Of a DNA stretch of 64,000 nt, positions 9,830-19,327 are shown in pieces. A program made the position numbers and the translations under genes. The notes below the pieces were generated by a model. That model did no database searches. It was not told the origin of the DNA and saw only the letters and a list, made by a program, of their open reading frames with translations. Within the stretch, counting starts at the first letter, position 1. Every line of letters begins with the position of its first letter. This DNA is from JAXDMU01 sp963762435 (GTDB lineage Bacteria; Pseudomonadota; Alphaproteobacteria; ATCC43930; CGMCC-115725). Location of the stretch: contig CAVXLN010000016.1 in assembly GCA_963762435.1 (NCBI GenBank), positions 1-64,000 on the forward strand, in the 5' to 3' direction.

Positions 9830-9863
9830 AACCGAAGGCGAAGCTGGGGGTCTCGCTTCGGTT
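9830..9863 (+). terminator. Stem-loop after the P450 gene
   Basis: AACCGAAG (9830-9837) and CTTCGGTT (9856-9863) are perfect arms, with further pairing inside, 32 bases after the P450 stop. There is no T-run, so factor-independent termination is uncertain. The remaining bases to 10,060 show no gene. Confidence 0.35.
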
Positions 9864-10060
9864 GCCAACGCGACAAATACATTCGGTCCCCCTCGCGCTA
9901 TCTTACTCCCTTTACGCTCTCATGGATGTCGGCTTCCTCGGCTGCCGGCCTTAGAGGCTCGGCCGCCGGCGCGCCCTCGCAGCCCTGATATCGTCCGATA
10001 CAACCGGCAATGCTTTACTAATCTTGAACCCATTGTAGGACCGTCGCGATCCAAGGCATC

Positions 10061-13000
10061 TCACCTTCTAACCTTGGCTAGGGCCACGGGACTGCCCCCT
10101 GGTTCGTGAGTGGCGTGCTGCACCCGCCCCCGAGGTAGCGGCTGGGCCGGCACCTGCGCTTCGACATAGGTCGCCAGGGAATTTGTCCGAACGACTTCGG
10201 AATTGGCAGCGGCTTCGCCAGCTAGGCCCTGCGCGAGGACATAGGTGAACAGACCGTGTCCGTTGAAGCCCTCATTGGCCAGTTCTTCCGAGTTGGCGGC
10301 CATCAGCATATCCAAGCCGATCTGTCGGCTGAGAATGACGGCCGCGTCCTTCGGATCGCGACCGCGGGTCGAAAACAGTCCCGGGTCGCCGTCGACCGCG
10401 GCGCCCGAATAGCAGGTGTCGAGGAAGATCGCCTTCTGCGTCGTCCGGATGTTGGCGATTAGCTGCGTCAAAAGCCGCTTGTCGATGGCTTCGTTGCGTA
10501 TGGTCGCTTCGTACGGTCCGGCATCGGAGGTGACTAGGACATAGTCGCCATCGGCCACGGCGCCATGGGTGGCCGCGTAGAACACGAAGGCGTCCCGTGG
10601 CCCGACCACCCGCTGCATCCGTTCCAGGGCGTCCACAATGTGCGCTCTGTCAGTTTCGCCGGGCGCGACCAGCAGCGTAGGCACCACCTTGGCGTACAAA
10701 TCCCCCACATGGTCGCTCAACGTCTTGCTGAACAGCTGTGCGTCAGCGACAGCGTTGGCAAGTCTTGCCGCCGGCTGATCGCGCTCGATGTTAGGGAAAC
10801 GGTCGATGCCGACGATTACCGCGTAGAGCGTTCCAACTGGCGGTTTGTTCGTTGGTTCAGACGCAGCGACCGGGCCGGGCGCCTCCTGAGAACTCCACAT
10901 GGTCTCATCGGCATTCGCCGCCGCGACGCGCAGGGCGTTGGGTCCAGGTCGCAGCGGAAGCGTGAAGGAGCGAAGAGGATCGGTTCCCCCGTTGTCCTGC
11001 AGAATCACCCGTGTCGTTGTCGAAGATCCGGACGCTTCCCAGACCGCCGCCGCCATCCGTCAGACGCACCTTCAAGGTGACCGTCCCGGCGTCGTCGTCC
11101 GGTGTGAGGGCGGCGACGTCGATCTCCGGGGAGAGCTTCACGCTGCCGATGTCGCCGTACGCCGCAATCGATTCCCCAGCTAGGCTCCGCTTCACCAGAT
11201 CCGGCCGATTGAAGTTCTCGCGGAACGAAGAGATCCCAAATACCCGATCACCAATTCGAACGTTGAGGTTATCCTCCGCCAGGGCAGAAGACGACTCGAA
11301 GTACCCCTCAGGCGTTGCAACAATCCAAGATCCGTCTAAAAAATTGACGAACGCAGCACGTTCTCTACCCGTCGATACATCCCACACTCTAGCGGTTCCA
11401 TCCCAACTACCGGAGATAAGGAGCTTGCTGTCCGGCGAAAATCCCAGCGCCGATACATTCCCTAGATGCCCTACCAGGGTACGAGCTTTTAACCCTACGT
11501 AGCAGTCAACTATGGTAGTGGTGCCGTCTTCATGGGCAACGGCAAACCAATGCCCATCAGGCGAAAAAGTCCCCCGCCCAATTCCGGCAGCTGGATCCTC
11601 GATAATCGGAAATAACATTCTGAGGGAGGTCAAATCCCAAAGCTCCACGCCGCTTCCGATGATAGTCCTTGCTCCGATTATATGCCCGTCTTCGCGAAAA
11701 TGCACCGACGACAAACGGCCAACCGATGGTAATTTTTCGTTATCTGTACCATAATCGGCCATAAGTTCTTTCTTCTCTATATTCCATATTTTTATTTCTC
11801 CATGCCAATCAGCGGAAATCAACGTATTGCCATCTGGAGATATCGCTATTGATTCCACGCTGGTGCTATAGCCTTTAATAGAAAACATCTCTCGGCCAGT
11901 AAATATATCCCACATTCTTATAAATCCACTGCCGCCGCCGGACACCAGCAGATTTTTCTTCGGCGAAAAAGCGAGAGAATAAATAAAGTCCGGATCTCCG
12001 GATATCCTCGGTGTCCACCGCCTATTCAATACGTCCAATATCCAAATAGCACCATCTCCAGCCGTCGAAGCAAGAAACCTACCTTTTTTAGAGAAGGCTA
12101 TAGTCTTAAAGTCAATATCATCAAATTTGATCTTATCTTTTTTATTCATATTTTTATTCTGGTATAAAGATGTTGGCGAAATGGTCGCAAGATCCCATGA
12201 TGTTAACGCTGCGTTATGGTGGTCTATCTCGCTAACCCCAAACAGCACCCCGTGCCCTTCCGGCGCAAACGCGGCTGATACGATCATGCCTGTATTACCT
12301 ACGAGGGGTGAGAGCTGCCGCTTGCTCTGCACGTTCCAGAGCATAACCCCGCCAGCGATATCTCCAGCAGCCAGGGTTTTTCCGTTCGGAGAATAAGCTA
12401 CAGAAAGAAAGTGAGGTGATCCAGGCCCATTATACATTAGTTCTCCTTTCGAATCTCCTCTCAAAATATCCCATAGATGAACAGAGCCGCGCGCATCGAC
12501 CGCAGCGACTGACAGACTGTCAGGAGAAATGGCAATTGAACAGAAATCCGACGATTTTGCGGGAAATCGTCTGATTTCTTTCAGATTGAGACGTCATAAA
12601 TCCTGATCAGATTGTCGCTGGCGCAAGACACAACCAACTTTCCGTTCGATGAATAGGCAATAGAATAAATCTTAGCCGGCGATTTGATTGAATATAACCT
12701 TCTTCTTGTTTGAACGTCCCAAATCGTCAATCCGTCATCAAGAGTACCCGACGCCAACTGATTGCCGTCAGGAGAATATCTAATAGAAGAGACATTTGCG
12801 CCAGCGTTACCAAACACAGCAATCTGCCGTCGGTCTCGTAAATCATAAAAATCTATTGATTTGAAGTTACCGTCCGCGATAACGTCACCTGAAGGGGAAA
12901 ATACAGCTGGATAATTCTGTGGATAACCGAGATAATTAGAGACCGTAAAGCTATAAATCATCTTACCTGTCTCAACATTCCACAATCGTATGGAGGAATC

Positions 13001-13333
13001 TTCAGCAGATGATAACAAAGTTGCGCCGTTGGCCGAAAATGATACCGATCTAGTTTGCCCGTTCGAACCAGTCAACGTTCTTATCTTGCGATTAGTCTTT
13101 ACGTCCCAGATTGATATGCCATCTCCAGCCGCCGCTATAAGAGTCCCATTCGGCGAAAAAGCAATGTCATATGTATTCTTACTTCTTAATTGAGGATAAA
13201 TCGAAGGGTTCGAGGCTACATCGAGAGATTCATGGCGAAACTCCTGCGAGTTGACAGGGCAGGAGATCCCAAGCGGGGTCAGGACGAGCACGATACGTGC
13301 GGTAACCCCACATAAGATTTTATACTGTTGCAT
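10061..13333 (-). CDS. WD40-repeat protein with C-terminal caspase-like (C14) protease domain; two frameshifts
   Basis: ATG 13333 opens an exported protein of about 1,090 residues. A hydrophobic N-terminus is followed by a long series of WD40 repeats (for example AFSPNGTLIAAAGDGISIWD and GFSPDSKLLISGSWDGTARV), about a dozen units. A linker follows and then a caspase-fold domain (YAVIVGIDRFPNI) with the catalytic histidine in FYAATHGAV and cysteine in FLDTCYSG. The chain is split into frames 13333-12581, about 12585-11010 and 11010-10061; one missing base near 12,585 and one near 11,010 restore it. The middle (about 11.3-13.3 kb) is clearly AT-richer than its surroundings, suggesting acquisition. 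Such orthocaspase-WD40 proteins are known in bacteria, with roles mostly unproven. Confidence 0.75.
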
Positions 13334-13547
13334 GATCGTCTCGCGTCTTTGGGATTTATGGGGTTTTGGGTAGGTAGCTTAGCCTATGTGAACGAAGGCC
13401 ACGCGACACCGCCTTTTGCGAACCCCGGGGTCAATCGGCTCTCCCAACAATTCTTCCGCGCAACGCTGGCGCCGACCTCTGGGAAAGCAGTCCCACGAGC
13501 GGAACCGACCATCGCCGCAGCAAGTGGCTTGAGGCGCACACGCCAGG

Positions 13548-13787
13548 TCATGGATGTTTCTCCATGCTGGCCGAGTGCCGGACAGCTGAGGGAACGTGGC
13601 GACCAATTCGACTTTCTGTTCCATGTCGCGGCAGATCGGCGCCTTTCGCGCAGGTCGTCGCCACAGAATAGGGCTGGCCATGATCGAACGGCGCGACAGA
13701 CCCCAGGGTTATCTGGAGGCTGAGGGCCTGGGCGCCTGGGAGCGCCCCAGGGACGAGCGCCACCGCGAACAGCTTGAATGACGGCAA
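13548..13787 (-). CDS. Possible small exported protein, frame uncertain
   Basis: ATG 13787 gives a signal-peptide-like start (MPSFKLFAVALVPGALPGAQ) followed by polar sequence. The frame ends at 13548, but a plausible continuation rich in cysteine exists in a neighbouring frame down to 13379, so a frameshift is possible. No family recognised; the translated tail could be noise. Confidence 0.3.
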   Translation of the reverse strand: MPSFKLFAVALVPGALPGAQALSLQITLGSVAPFDHGQPYSVATTCAKGADLPRHGTESRIGRHVPSAVRHSASMEKHP

Positions 13788-13888
13788 GTCCCCCTCTCCA
13801 ATCCTTTTCCCGCCGAAACGAACGGACAGCTTTACAGTCGCTGCCCGTCACCGAACAGCCATAGTGGCCGCTCGTCGACCCTCTCGCC

Positions 13889-14289
13889 CTACTGCTCGCC
13901 GCTCGGCATCGCCTTGCGCACCGCCGGGTCGAAGCCGCTCGCCACCCACTCGCCTTGGGCCGTATTCCAATGGGAGAAGAACAGCCGGACCTTCGGGTCC
14001 GGGTGGAAGACCAGGCGCTCGGGGAACAGGTTCCAGTCGGTGAGCACGGGGCTCGGCGGGCGCACATAGCGATCGGTGGTGGGAAGCGCGCTGCGCAGCC
14101 AGCCGCCGCGGGCGTAGTACTGGTGCCACGTCCGCCGCATCCGGCGCCCGTCGCCATCGAGCCGGGCGTGGAAGGTGGCCGTGTCGTACAGCACGCAGGT
14201 TCCGGCCGGGCCATACAGCGGCGCCTCGGCGTAGTCGTCGCCCAGTTCGTCGAACGCCTCCCGCAAGGTCTCGAAGCGGTTGTCCGCCC
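13889..14289 (-). pseudogene. PhyH (phytanoyl-CoA dioxygenase)-like protein, C-terminal fragment
   Basis: The frame ends at 13889 and reads about 130 residues upstream to the sequence junction near 14,285. Below the first recognisable start it contains LYDTATFHARLDGDG and RRTWHQYYARGGW, which resemble the distal iron-ligand histidine and 2-oxoglutarate-binding arginine region of PhyH-type Fe(II) oxygenases. The N-terminal half, including the HxD motif, is missing. The sequence abruptly changes to unrelated plus-strand coding DNA, so the truncation coincides with the suspected junction. Confidence 0.5.
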
Positions 14290-14300
14290 ATGCTGCAGCG
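14270..14300. other. Suspected chimeric junction (assembly join or recombination point)
   Basis: A minus-strand PhyH-like gene loses its N-terminal half here, and a plus-strand C13-lipoprotein-type module begins here without an N-terminal half. To the left, indels break most larger genes. To the right, about 48 kb of genes are nearly all intact. The exact base cannot be fixed. Confidence 0.55.
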
Positions 14301-14532
14301 GCGCGGCGCGCTCAACATCGCGACCGTCCCCTTCATCCGCGACGATCAGCGCAGCGCGATCCTGGCCTATACGCGGCAAGCCGGCCCCAAGGCGCTGGCG
14401 CTCGGCCCGGACAGCGAGGCGATCGGCACCGGTACGGGACCCAATGCAGGCACTGCGGCGTTGGCGAGCTGCGGCACGGGCTGCGTACTCTATGCGGAGG
14501 ATAATCGCGTCGTGCTGGGCGAAGCGAAATGA
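14290..14532 (+). pseudogene. C-terminal module of a C13-like lipoprotein paralogue, 5'-truncated
   Basis: The open frame reads VPFIRDDQRSAILAY, then PKALALGPDS, and ends VLYAEDNRVVLGEAK. It closely matches the last ~80 residues of the next gene (MPFIRDDQRGEIAQY, PKALAVSPG, VIYAEGDTITLGYGN). It ends in an ATGA overlap with that gene, so the two were an operon of paralogues. The first part, including any signal and catalytic domain, is missing because of the junction at about 14,285. Confidence 0.6.
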
Positions 14533-15887
14533 GCGGTCTTCGCGGCGCTGCCCTGCTGCTGTCGGCGCTTCTGCTGCTGGCATCCTGCGGCACGCCTTCG
14601 GCGCCGGCCGAGCATTCGGTGAATGAACCGACGGCGGCGGTGGTGCCCGATCGGCATATCGTGGCCGTGCTGGTCGCGGGCGATGCCTCGATCGACGCCT
14701 TCGACGATGCGATGGACTATTTCGAGGACATGCTGCCCGACCCCAAGGCCGAGATCCATCGGCTGACGGCGCGGCGGCATCATCCGGCCGATGTCGAGGC
14801 TTCGACCAGCTCGGCAGTGCAGGCCCGGCTGCAATCCTTGCGGCCCTCCGCCGCCAGCGAATGCCTCGTCTATATGACGTCGCACGGCACCCGGAACGGC
14901 TTCTTCCTGGCCCCCAGCGGCGATGCGCTGACGCCGGCGATGCTCGACAAGAGTCTCAGCGACGGCTGCGGCAGCGTACCCACGATCGTCATCGTCTCGG
15001 CCTGCTTTTCCGGCGTCTTCGTCGAGCCTGTCATGCAGAAGCCGAACCGCATCATCCTGACCGCGGCCCGGCCCGACCGCACCTCCTTCGGCTGCGGCGC
15101 CGGCTTCGCCTATACTTATTTCGACGAATGCCTGCTGGGCGCGCTGCCGAACGCGGCCGACTGGCATGTCGCCTATGACCGAGCGCGCGGTTGCGTCGCG
15201 GCACGCGAGAAGCAGGTCAATGCCGACCCGTCCGAGCCGCAGGCCTTTTTCGGTGCCGCCGTGTCGACCATGCCGACGCCGTGGCATGCGAAGCGGGCCG
15301 AGGATCTGACCGCCATCCAATTCACGCCCGGGCCGCTGGGCTTCAAACCGTCGCTGGTGCCGATCAGCCATGTCGAGCTGGATCGGCAGGCGGCCGAGCT
15401 CGACCAATATGCCGCAGCATCTCCGCCCAAGGCGCTGGCCGTGACGCCGGGCGGCTATCTGTCGATCGTGACCCAGAGTACCTCCGGTCAGCGGAGCGAG
15501 GATGATGTGGCGCGGTTGGCGGTGCAGCGCTGCGAGTGGCTGACCGGCGGCGCCTGCATCCTGTTCGCGCGCGACGATCGGATCACCGAGCTGATGCCGT
15601 CGGGCGAGCCGCCCTTCCATCCGCTGCTGCTGCCCCGCGCGGGGCGCCTGACCCCGGCGATCATGCCCTTCATTCGCGACGATCAGCGCGGCGAGATTGC
15701 GCAATATCTGGCGGGACCCGATCCGAAGGCGCTGGCCGTGAGCCCCGGCCATCCCGAGATCGGCGTCGGCGCCGGTGCTACGATCGAGGCGGCCCGCAGC
15801 GAGGCGCTCGCCCGTTGCCGCGCCGGTGTGCGAGACTGTGTCATCTATGCCGAGGGCGATACGATCACGCTCGGTTACGGAAACTGA
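14529..15887 (+). CDS. C13-like (legumain/caspase-fold) peptidase lipoprotein with repeated C-terminal module
   Basis: 452 residues. A lipoprotein signal ends in the lipobox LASC with Cys20. A caspase-fold peptidase domain (about 40-260) has the dyad in VYMTSHGTRNGF (His119) and VIVSACFSGVF (Cys159), as in bacterial C13-family proteins. The C-terminal part has two copies of a ~75-residue module, each with PKALAV(T/S)PG, spaced cysteines and an ending like CxxxARDDRITEL or CVIYAEGDTITL. It overlaps the truncated paralogue by 4 bases. The domain is predicted to face the periplasm or outer surface. Substrate unknown. Confidence 0.65.
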   Translation: MSGLRGAALLLSALLLLASCGTPSAPAEHSVNEPTAAVVPDRHIVAVLVAGDASIDAFDDAMDYFEDMLPDPKAEIHRLTARRHHPADVEASTSSAVQARLQSLRPSAASECLVYMTSHGTRNGFFLAPSGDALTPAMLDKSLSDGCGSVPTIVIVSACFSGVFVEPVMQKPNRIILTAARPDRTSFGCGAGFAYTYFDECLLGALPNAADWHVAYDRARGCVAAREKQVNADPSEPQAFFGAAVSTMPTPWHAKRAEDLTAIQFTPGPLGFKPSLVPISHVELDRQAAELDQYAAASPPKALAVTPGGYLSIVTQSTSGQRSEDDVARLAVQRCEWLTGGACILFARDDRITELMPSGEPPFHPLLLPRAGRLTPAIMPFIRDDQRGEIAQYLAGPDPKALAVSPGHPEIGVGAGATIEAARSEALARCRAGVRDCVIYAEGDTITLGYGN

Positions 15888-15905
15888 ACTTTTCGGGGAT
15901 TGGGG

Positions 15906-16145
15906 ATGCGTTGGGGTTTTAGCGCGGGGTGCTTCGCAGTGCTGCTGGTTCTGGCCGGCTGCGGTGGCGGGGCCGGGACGGCTGCCGGCACGGAGGTCAA
16001 GATCTGGCTGAAATACAGCGCCAGCGCCATGCCGCAGGCGGCCGAGGAGGCGCAGAAGGAATGCGCTGCCCATGGAAGGACGGCGAAGCAGCGCGAGGCC
16101 GATCCCGACGATTCCGGCAAGGACGTAATATTCGACTGTCTCTGA
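15906..16145 (+). CDS. Small lipoprotein of unknown function
   Basis: ATG 15906 (a TTG six bases earlier is possible) gives 79 residues. The signal contains VLLVLAGCGGG with a clear lipobox cysteine. The mature part is short and charged, with two cysteines (KECAAHG and the final FDCL) that may pair. It follows the C13-like lipoprotein by 18 bases and is probably co-transcribed, perhaps as an accessory. No family recognised. Confidence 0.6.
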   Translation: MRWGFSAGCFAVLLVLAGCGGGAGTAAGTEVKIWLKYSASAMPQAAEEAQKECAAHGRTAKQREADPDDSGKDVIFDCL

Positions 16146-16223
16146 AAACGAGCCGGCGCCGACCAGCTCGCCGCCATCGACGATGAGACATTCCTCCCGC
16201 TGGTCCCGGGGTCGGCCGACTTG

Positions 16224-16265
16224 ATTCATATCCAGCACAGCTGAATTCATATCCAGCACAGCTGA
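16224..16265. repeat. Two exact head-to-tail 21-bp repeats
   Basis: Copies at 16224-16244 and 16245-16265 are identical and directly abutting, each with a CAGCACAGCTGA end. They lie in the 282-base gap between the small lipoprotein and msrB. The rest of the gap, which is AT-richer, shows no gene. Two copies are too few to suggest a CRISPR. Confidence 0.7.
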
Positions 16266-16427
16266 TCGTCGATCGCTATATTTCTTGAAATATAGCCCTT
16301 GTTGAGATGCTCGCGCCGCTTGTATCGTAAAAATGGCGATCCACGCCCCGTTACCTTCGCGACGGATCGACCGAACCGATAGGCGGGCAATCGACCGAAC
16401 GGGCTTGGCACGCAGGAGAGCGGCATC

Positions 16428-16919
16428 ATGATGAAAAGACGCAACATGCTGAGGACTGGAGCGGCGGGTTTGGCGCTGGCGATCGCATCGCCATGGCTGG
16501 CCAAGGCTTCGCGCGCCGAGGAGGTGTTCGCCGTCACGCATTCGGACGAGGAATGGCGCCAGCTGCTGACCGCCGACCAATTTGGAGTCCTGCGCAAGGG
16601 CGGCACCGAGCGGCCCTTCACCAGCCCGCTGCTGCATGAGGAGCGGCCCGGTCTCTATGCCTGTGCCGGCTGCGGTCAGGACGCCTTCTCGTCGGTCACG
16701 AAATACGATCCGCATGAAGGCTGGCCGAGCTTCTGGAAGGCGCTCGACCAGGCGGTCGCAACTCAGTCAGACACGTCCTTCGGCATGATCCGCACCGAAG
16801 TGCATTGCAGCCGGTGCGGCGGCCATCTGGGTCACCTGTTTCCCGACGGGCCGCAGCCGACCGGACTGCGCTATTGCATGGACGGCCTGGCCCTTACATT
16901 CAAGCCGGCGGCCGCCTGA
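16428..16919 (+). CDS. msrB: Exported peptide-methionine (R)-S-oxide reductase MsrB
   Basis: 163 residues. The N-terminus MMKRRNMLRTGAAGLALAIA has a twin-arginine-like signal, so the enzyme probably acts in the periplasm. The catalytic domain has the two zinc CxxC pairs (CAGC and CSRC), GWPSFW and the active-site GLRYCMDG cysteine. It reduces methionine-R-sulfoxide in proteins. The next gene 12 bases on is a DipZ-type thiol carrier, the expected source of electrons for an exported Msr, so the pair forms a periplasmic methionine-repair unit. Confidence 0.9.
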   Translation: MMKRRNMLRTGAAGLALAIASPWLAKASRAEEVFAVTHSDEEWRQLLTADQFGVLRKGGTERPFTSPLLHEERPGLYACAGCGQDAFSSVTKYDPHEGWPSFWKALDQAVATQSDTSFGMIRTEVHCSRCGGHLGHLFPDGPQPTGLRYCMDGLALTFKPAAA

Positions 16920-16931
16920 GGTATCGCAGCC

Positions 16932-18755
16932 ATGATCCTGTTCGCGCTCGCCTATCTCGGCGGCGTGCTGACCATCGTCAGCCCGTGCATCTTGCCGGTT
17001 CTGCCCTTCATCTTCGCTCGGGCGGACCGGCCGTTCCTGACGAGCGGGCTGCCGATGCTGATCGGCATGGCGCTGACCTTCGCGGGGGTGGCGACCCTGG
17101 CCGCGGTCGGCGGCGGCTGGGCGGTCGAGGCGAACGAATATGGCCGCTGGGCGGCGCTGGTGCTGCTGGCCGTCTTCGGCCTGACGCTGCTGCTGCCCCA
17201 TGTCGCGGACCGGCTCATGCAGCCGCTCGTGGCGCTGGGCGCGCGTCTGTCCGAATCCGCCGAATCCGGCGAGGGCAGGATCCTGCCCTCGCTGCTGCTC
17301 GGCGTCGCGACCGGGTTGCTCTGGGCGCCCTGCGCCGGCCCGGTGCTGGGCCTGATCCTGACTGGTGCCGCCCTTGAGGGCGCCAGCATCACGACCACGC
17401 TGCTGCTCGCGGCATATGCCGCCGGCGCCGCAACCTCGCTGGCGCTGGCACTCCTCGTCGGCGGGCGGCTCTTCGCCGCGATGAAGCGGTCGCTGGGTGT
17501 CGGCCAATGGATCCGGCGCGGGCTGGGTGCGGCCGTGCTGGCCGCGGTTGCGGTCATTGCGCTTGGCCTCGATACCGGCTTCTTGACCCGAATCTCCGCC
17601 GCCAGCACGGCCGATCTGGAGCAAGGTCTGCTCGACCGGTTTCATCCGTCGAGCCAGGCGCCCTCGTCGGTCGTGATGTCCGACAGCCCCAGCATGATGG
17701 CCGCCAACCCGTCGATGATGGACCAAAACCAGTCGATGATGGCGGCCAACCCGTCGATGATGATGCAGGCGGCCCCGCACGGTCAGGCTCCGGCGCTGCC
17801 GATCGAAGGCGCCATCCCGTCGTTGGCCGGCGCCACGGCGTGGCTGAACTCGCCGCCGCTCACCGCCGAAGCGCTCAAGGGCAAGGTCGTCCTGATCGAT
17901 TTCTGGACCTATTCCTGCATCAACTGCCTGCGCGCCATCCCCTATGTCCGCGCCTGGGCGGAGAAGTACAAGGATCAGGGGCTGGTCGTGATCGGCGTGC
18001 ATGCCCCCGAATTCGCCTTCGAGCGCAATATCGACAACGTCAAACAGGCGGTCGCCGATCTCAAGATCACCTACCCAGTCGCGATCGACAATGACTACGC
18101 GATCTGGCGCGCCTTCGATAACCACTACTGGCCGGCGCATTACTTCATCGATGCGACCGGGAAGATCCGCCATCACCATTTCGGCGAAGGCGACTACGCT
18201 GAATCGGAAAAGGTGATTCAGCAGCTGCTGGCCGAGGCCGGACAGCAGGGTATCCCAAGCAAGCAGATGTCGGTTCAGGCGACCGGTGCCGAGGCGCCGT
18301 CGGACGAGAATGATGTGGGCTCGCCCGAGACCTATATCGGCTATGAACGGGCCGCGGGCTTCGTGTCACGCGCAGTGCAGGACACGGCGCATGTCTATGC
18401 GCCGGGCGCGCCCAGGCTCAATGAATGGGGTCTTTCCGGCAATTGGACGGTCGGCAACGAGCGCGCCGTGCTCGACGCGGCCGACGGCGCCATCGTCTAT
18501 CGCTTTCACGCCCGCGACCTGCATCTGGTACTGGGGCCGAGCGAGGCCGGCAAGAAGGTGCGATTCCAGGTCACGATCGACGGCGCCGCCCCCGGCGCCA
18601 ACCATGGCGCGGACACGGATGCCGACGGCAACGGCGTCGTCGACAGCGACCGGCTCTATCAGTTGGTCCGGCAGGCGGGACCCGTGACGGACCACAATTT
18701 CGAGATCAAGTTCCTCGATCCCGGCGTGGCGGCCTACGCCTTCACCTTCGGCTGA
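16932..18755 (+). CDS. dipZ: DipZ-like thiol:disulfide protein (CcdA-type membrane domain, thioredoxin domain, C-terminal beta domain)
   Basis: 607 residues. Residues 1-220 form a CcdA-like membrane domain with the redox cysteines in TIVSPCILPVLP and LLWAPCAGPV. A thioredoxin-like domain (about 300-445) has the CINC motif at Cys329-Cys332 in FWTYSCINCLRAIP. The C-terminal ~140 residues look like the beta-sandwich that ends DipZ proteins (YIGYERA to the end). Electrons would pass from the cytoplasm to periplasmic partners such as the MsrB next door. The linker at about 250-280 is packed with repeated PSMMAAN-like segments, giving many surface methionines, which is unusual. It abuts the convergent DinB gene with no gap. 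Confidence 0.85.
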   Translation: MILFALAYLGGVLTIVSPCILPVLPFIFARADRPFLTSGLPMLIGMALTFAGVATLAAVGGGWAVEANEYGRWAALVLLAVFGLTLLLPHVADRLMQPLVALGARLSESAESGEGRILPSLLLGVATGLLWAPCAGPVLGLILTGAALEGASITTTLLLAAYAAGAATSLALALLVGGRLFAAMKRSLGVGQWIRRGLGAAVLAAVAVIALGLDTGFLTRISAASTADLEQGLLDRFHPSSQAPSSVVMSDSPSMMAANPSMMDQNQSMMAANPSMMMQAAPHGQAPALPIEGAIPSLAGATAWLNSPPLTAEALKGKVVLIDFWTYSCINCLRAIPYVRAWAEKYKDQGLVVIGVHAPEFAFERNIDNVKQAVADLKITYPVAIDNDYAIWRAFDNHYWPAHYFIDATGKIRHHHFGEGDYAESEKVIQQLLAEAGQQGIPSKQMSVQATGAEAPSDENDVGSPETYIGYERAAGFVSRAVQDTAHVYAPGAPRLNEWGLSGNWTVGNERAVLDAADGAIVYRFHARDLHLVLGPSEAGKKVRFQVTIDGAAPGANHGADTDADGNGVVDSDRLYQLVRQAGPVTDHNFEIKFLDPGVAAYAFTFG

Positions 18756-19322
18756 TCAGGACAAGCCCCAGATCCGCTCCTCGGTCCAGCCGAGCTCGGC
18801 GAATTCCTCGGCCCTCAGCGGCGCCTCGCCGACCGAGAAGAATTCGTCGAGCTGCGGCGGCTTGACCGCCGTACTGCTCAGCATCGAATGCGCCTGGCCG
18901 CGATGATGGATCTGGTGCTCGAAGACGTGGAGCAGCAGCCGGTCCGTCCGCTCCTCCTGAATGCGGCTGCCGCGATGGATTTGGACGATCGATCCCAGAT
19001 CGGCCTCGGTCAGCCCTTCGGTGAAGGCGATGAGGCGCCGATCGACCTCGCCCTGCGCGGCCTGCAGCTCGGCGACGGTCTTGCAGGGCTCCTCATCGGC
19101 CCAGGCGGCCGGGCCGAGCGTGCCGCCCTCCATCGCATCGACATAGAACCAATCGACGATCAGGATATGGTTGAGGGTCTCGCGCAGGCTCGGAAAGAAG
19201 CCCACCCGCGGCGCCTCGAACTCTGCCTGGGACAGCGCGGCGCATGCCTTGAGCAGGCGATGATTGGCCCAGCCGTTGTTGTAGGCCATCGTCCGGTAAG
19301 GCAGCACCGCGTCCATGCTCAT
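18756..19322 (-). CDS. DinB-family four-helix metal-binding protein
   Basis: 188 residues, the usual size. The presumed metal-ligand histidines lie in LRETLNHILIVDWFY and HVFEHQIHHRGQAHSM, which is the DinB/YfiT pattern (one His in helix 2 and two in helix 3). Many such proteins are thiol-S-transferase-like or of unknown activity. The stop codon directly abuts that of dipZ on the other strand. Its start is 5 bases after the malate synthase stop, so it is likely the second gene of that operon. Confidence 0.85.
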   Translation of the reverse strand: MSMDAVLPYRTMAYNNGWANHRLLKACAALSQAEFEAPRVGFFPSLRETLNHILIVDWFYVDAMEGGTLGPAAWADEEPCKTVAELQAAQGEVDRRLIAFTEGLTEADLGSIVQIHRGSRIQEERTDRLLLHVFEHQIHHRGQAHSMLSSTAVKPPQLDEFFSVGEAPLRAEEFAELGWTEERIWGLS

Positions 19323-19327
19323 TCCCG

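Noticed and set aside
13384..14583. 399-residue minus-strand frame across the junction
   Set aside because: Arg/Pro-rich mixed-frame product spanning two truncated genes; the PhyH-like signal is in another frame.
16224..16265. CRISPR-like direct repeats
   Set aside because: Only two copies, no spacer between them and no cas genes in the window.
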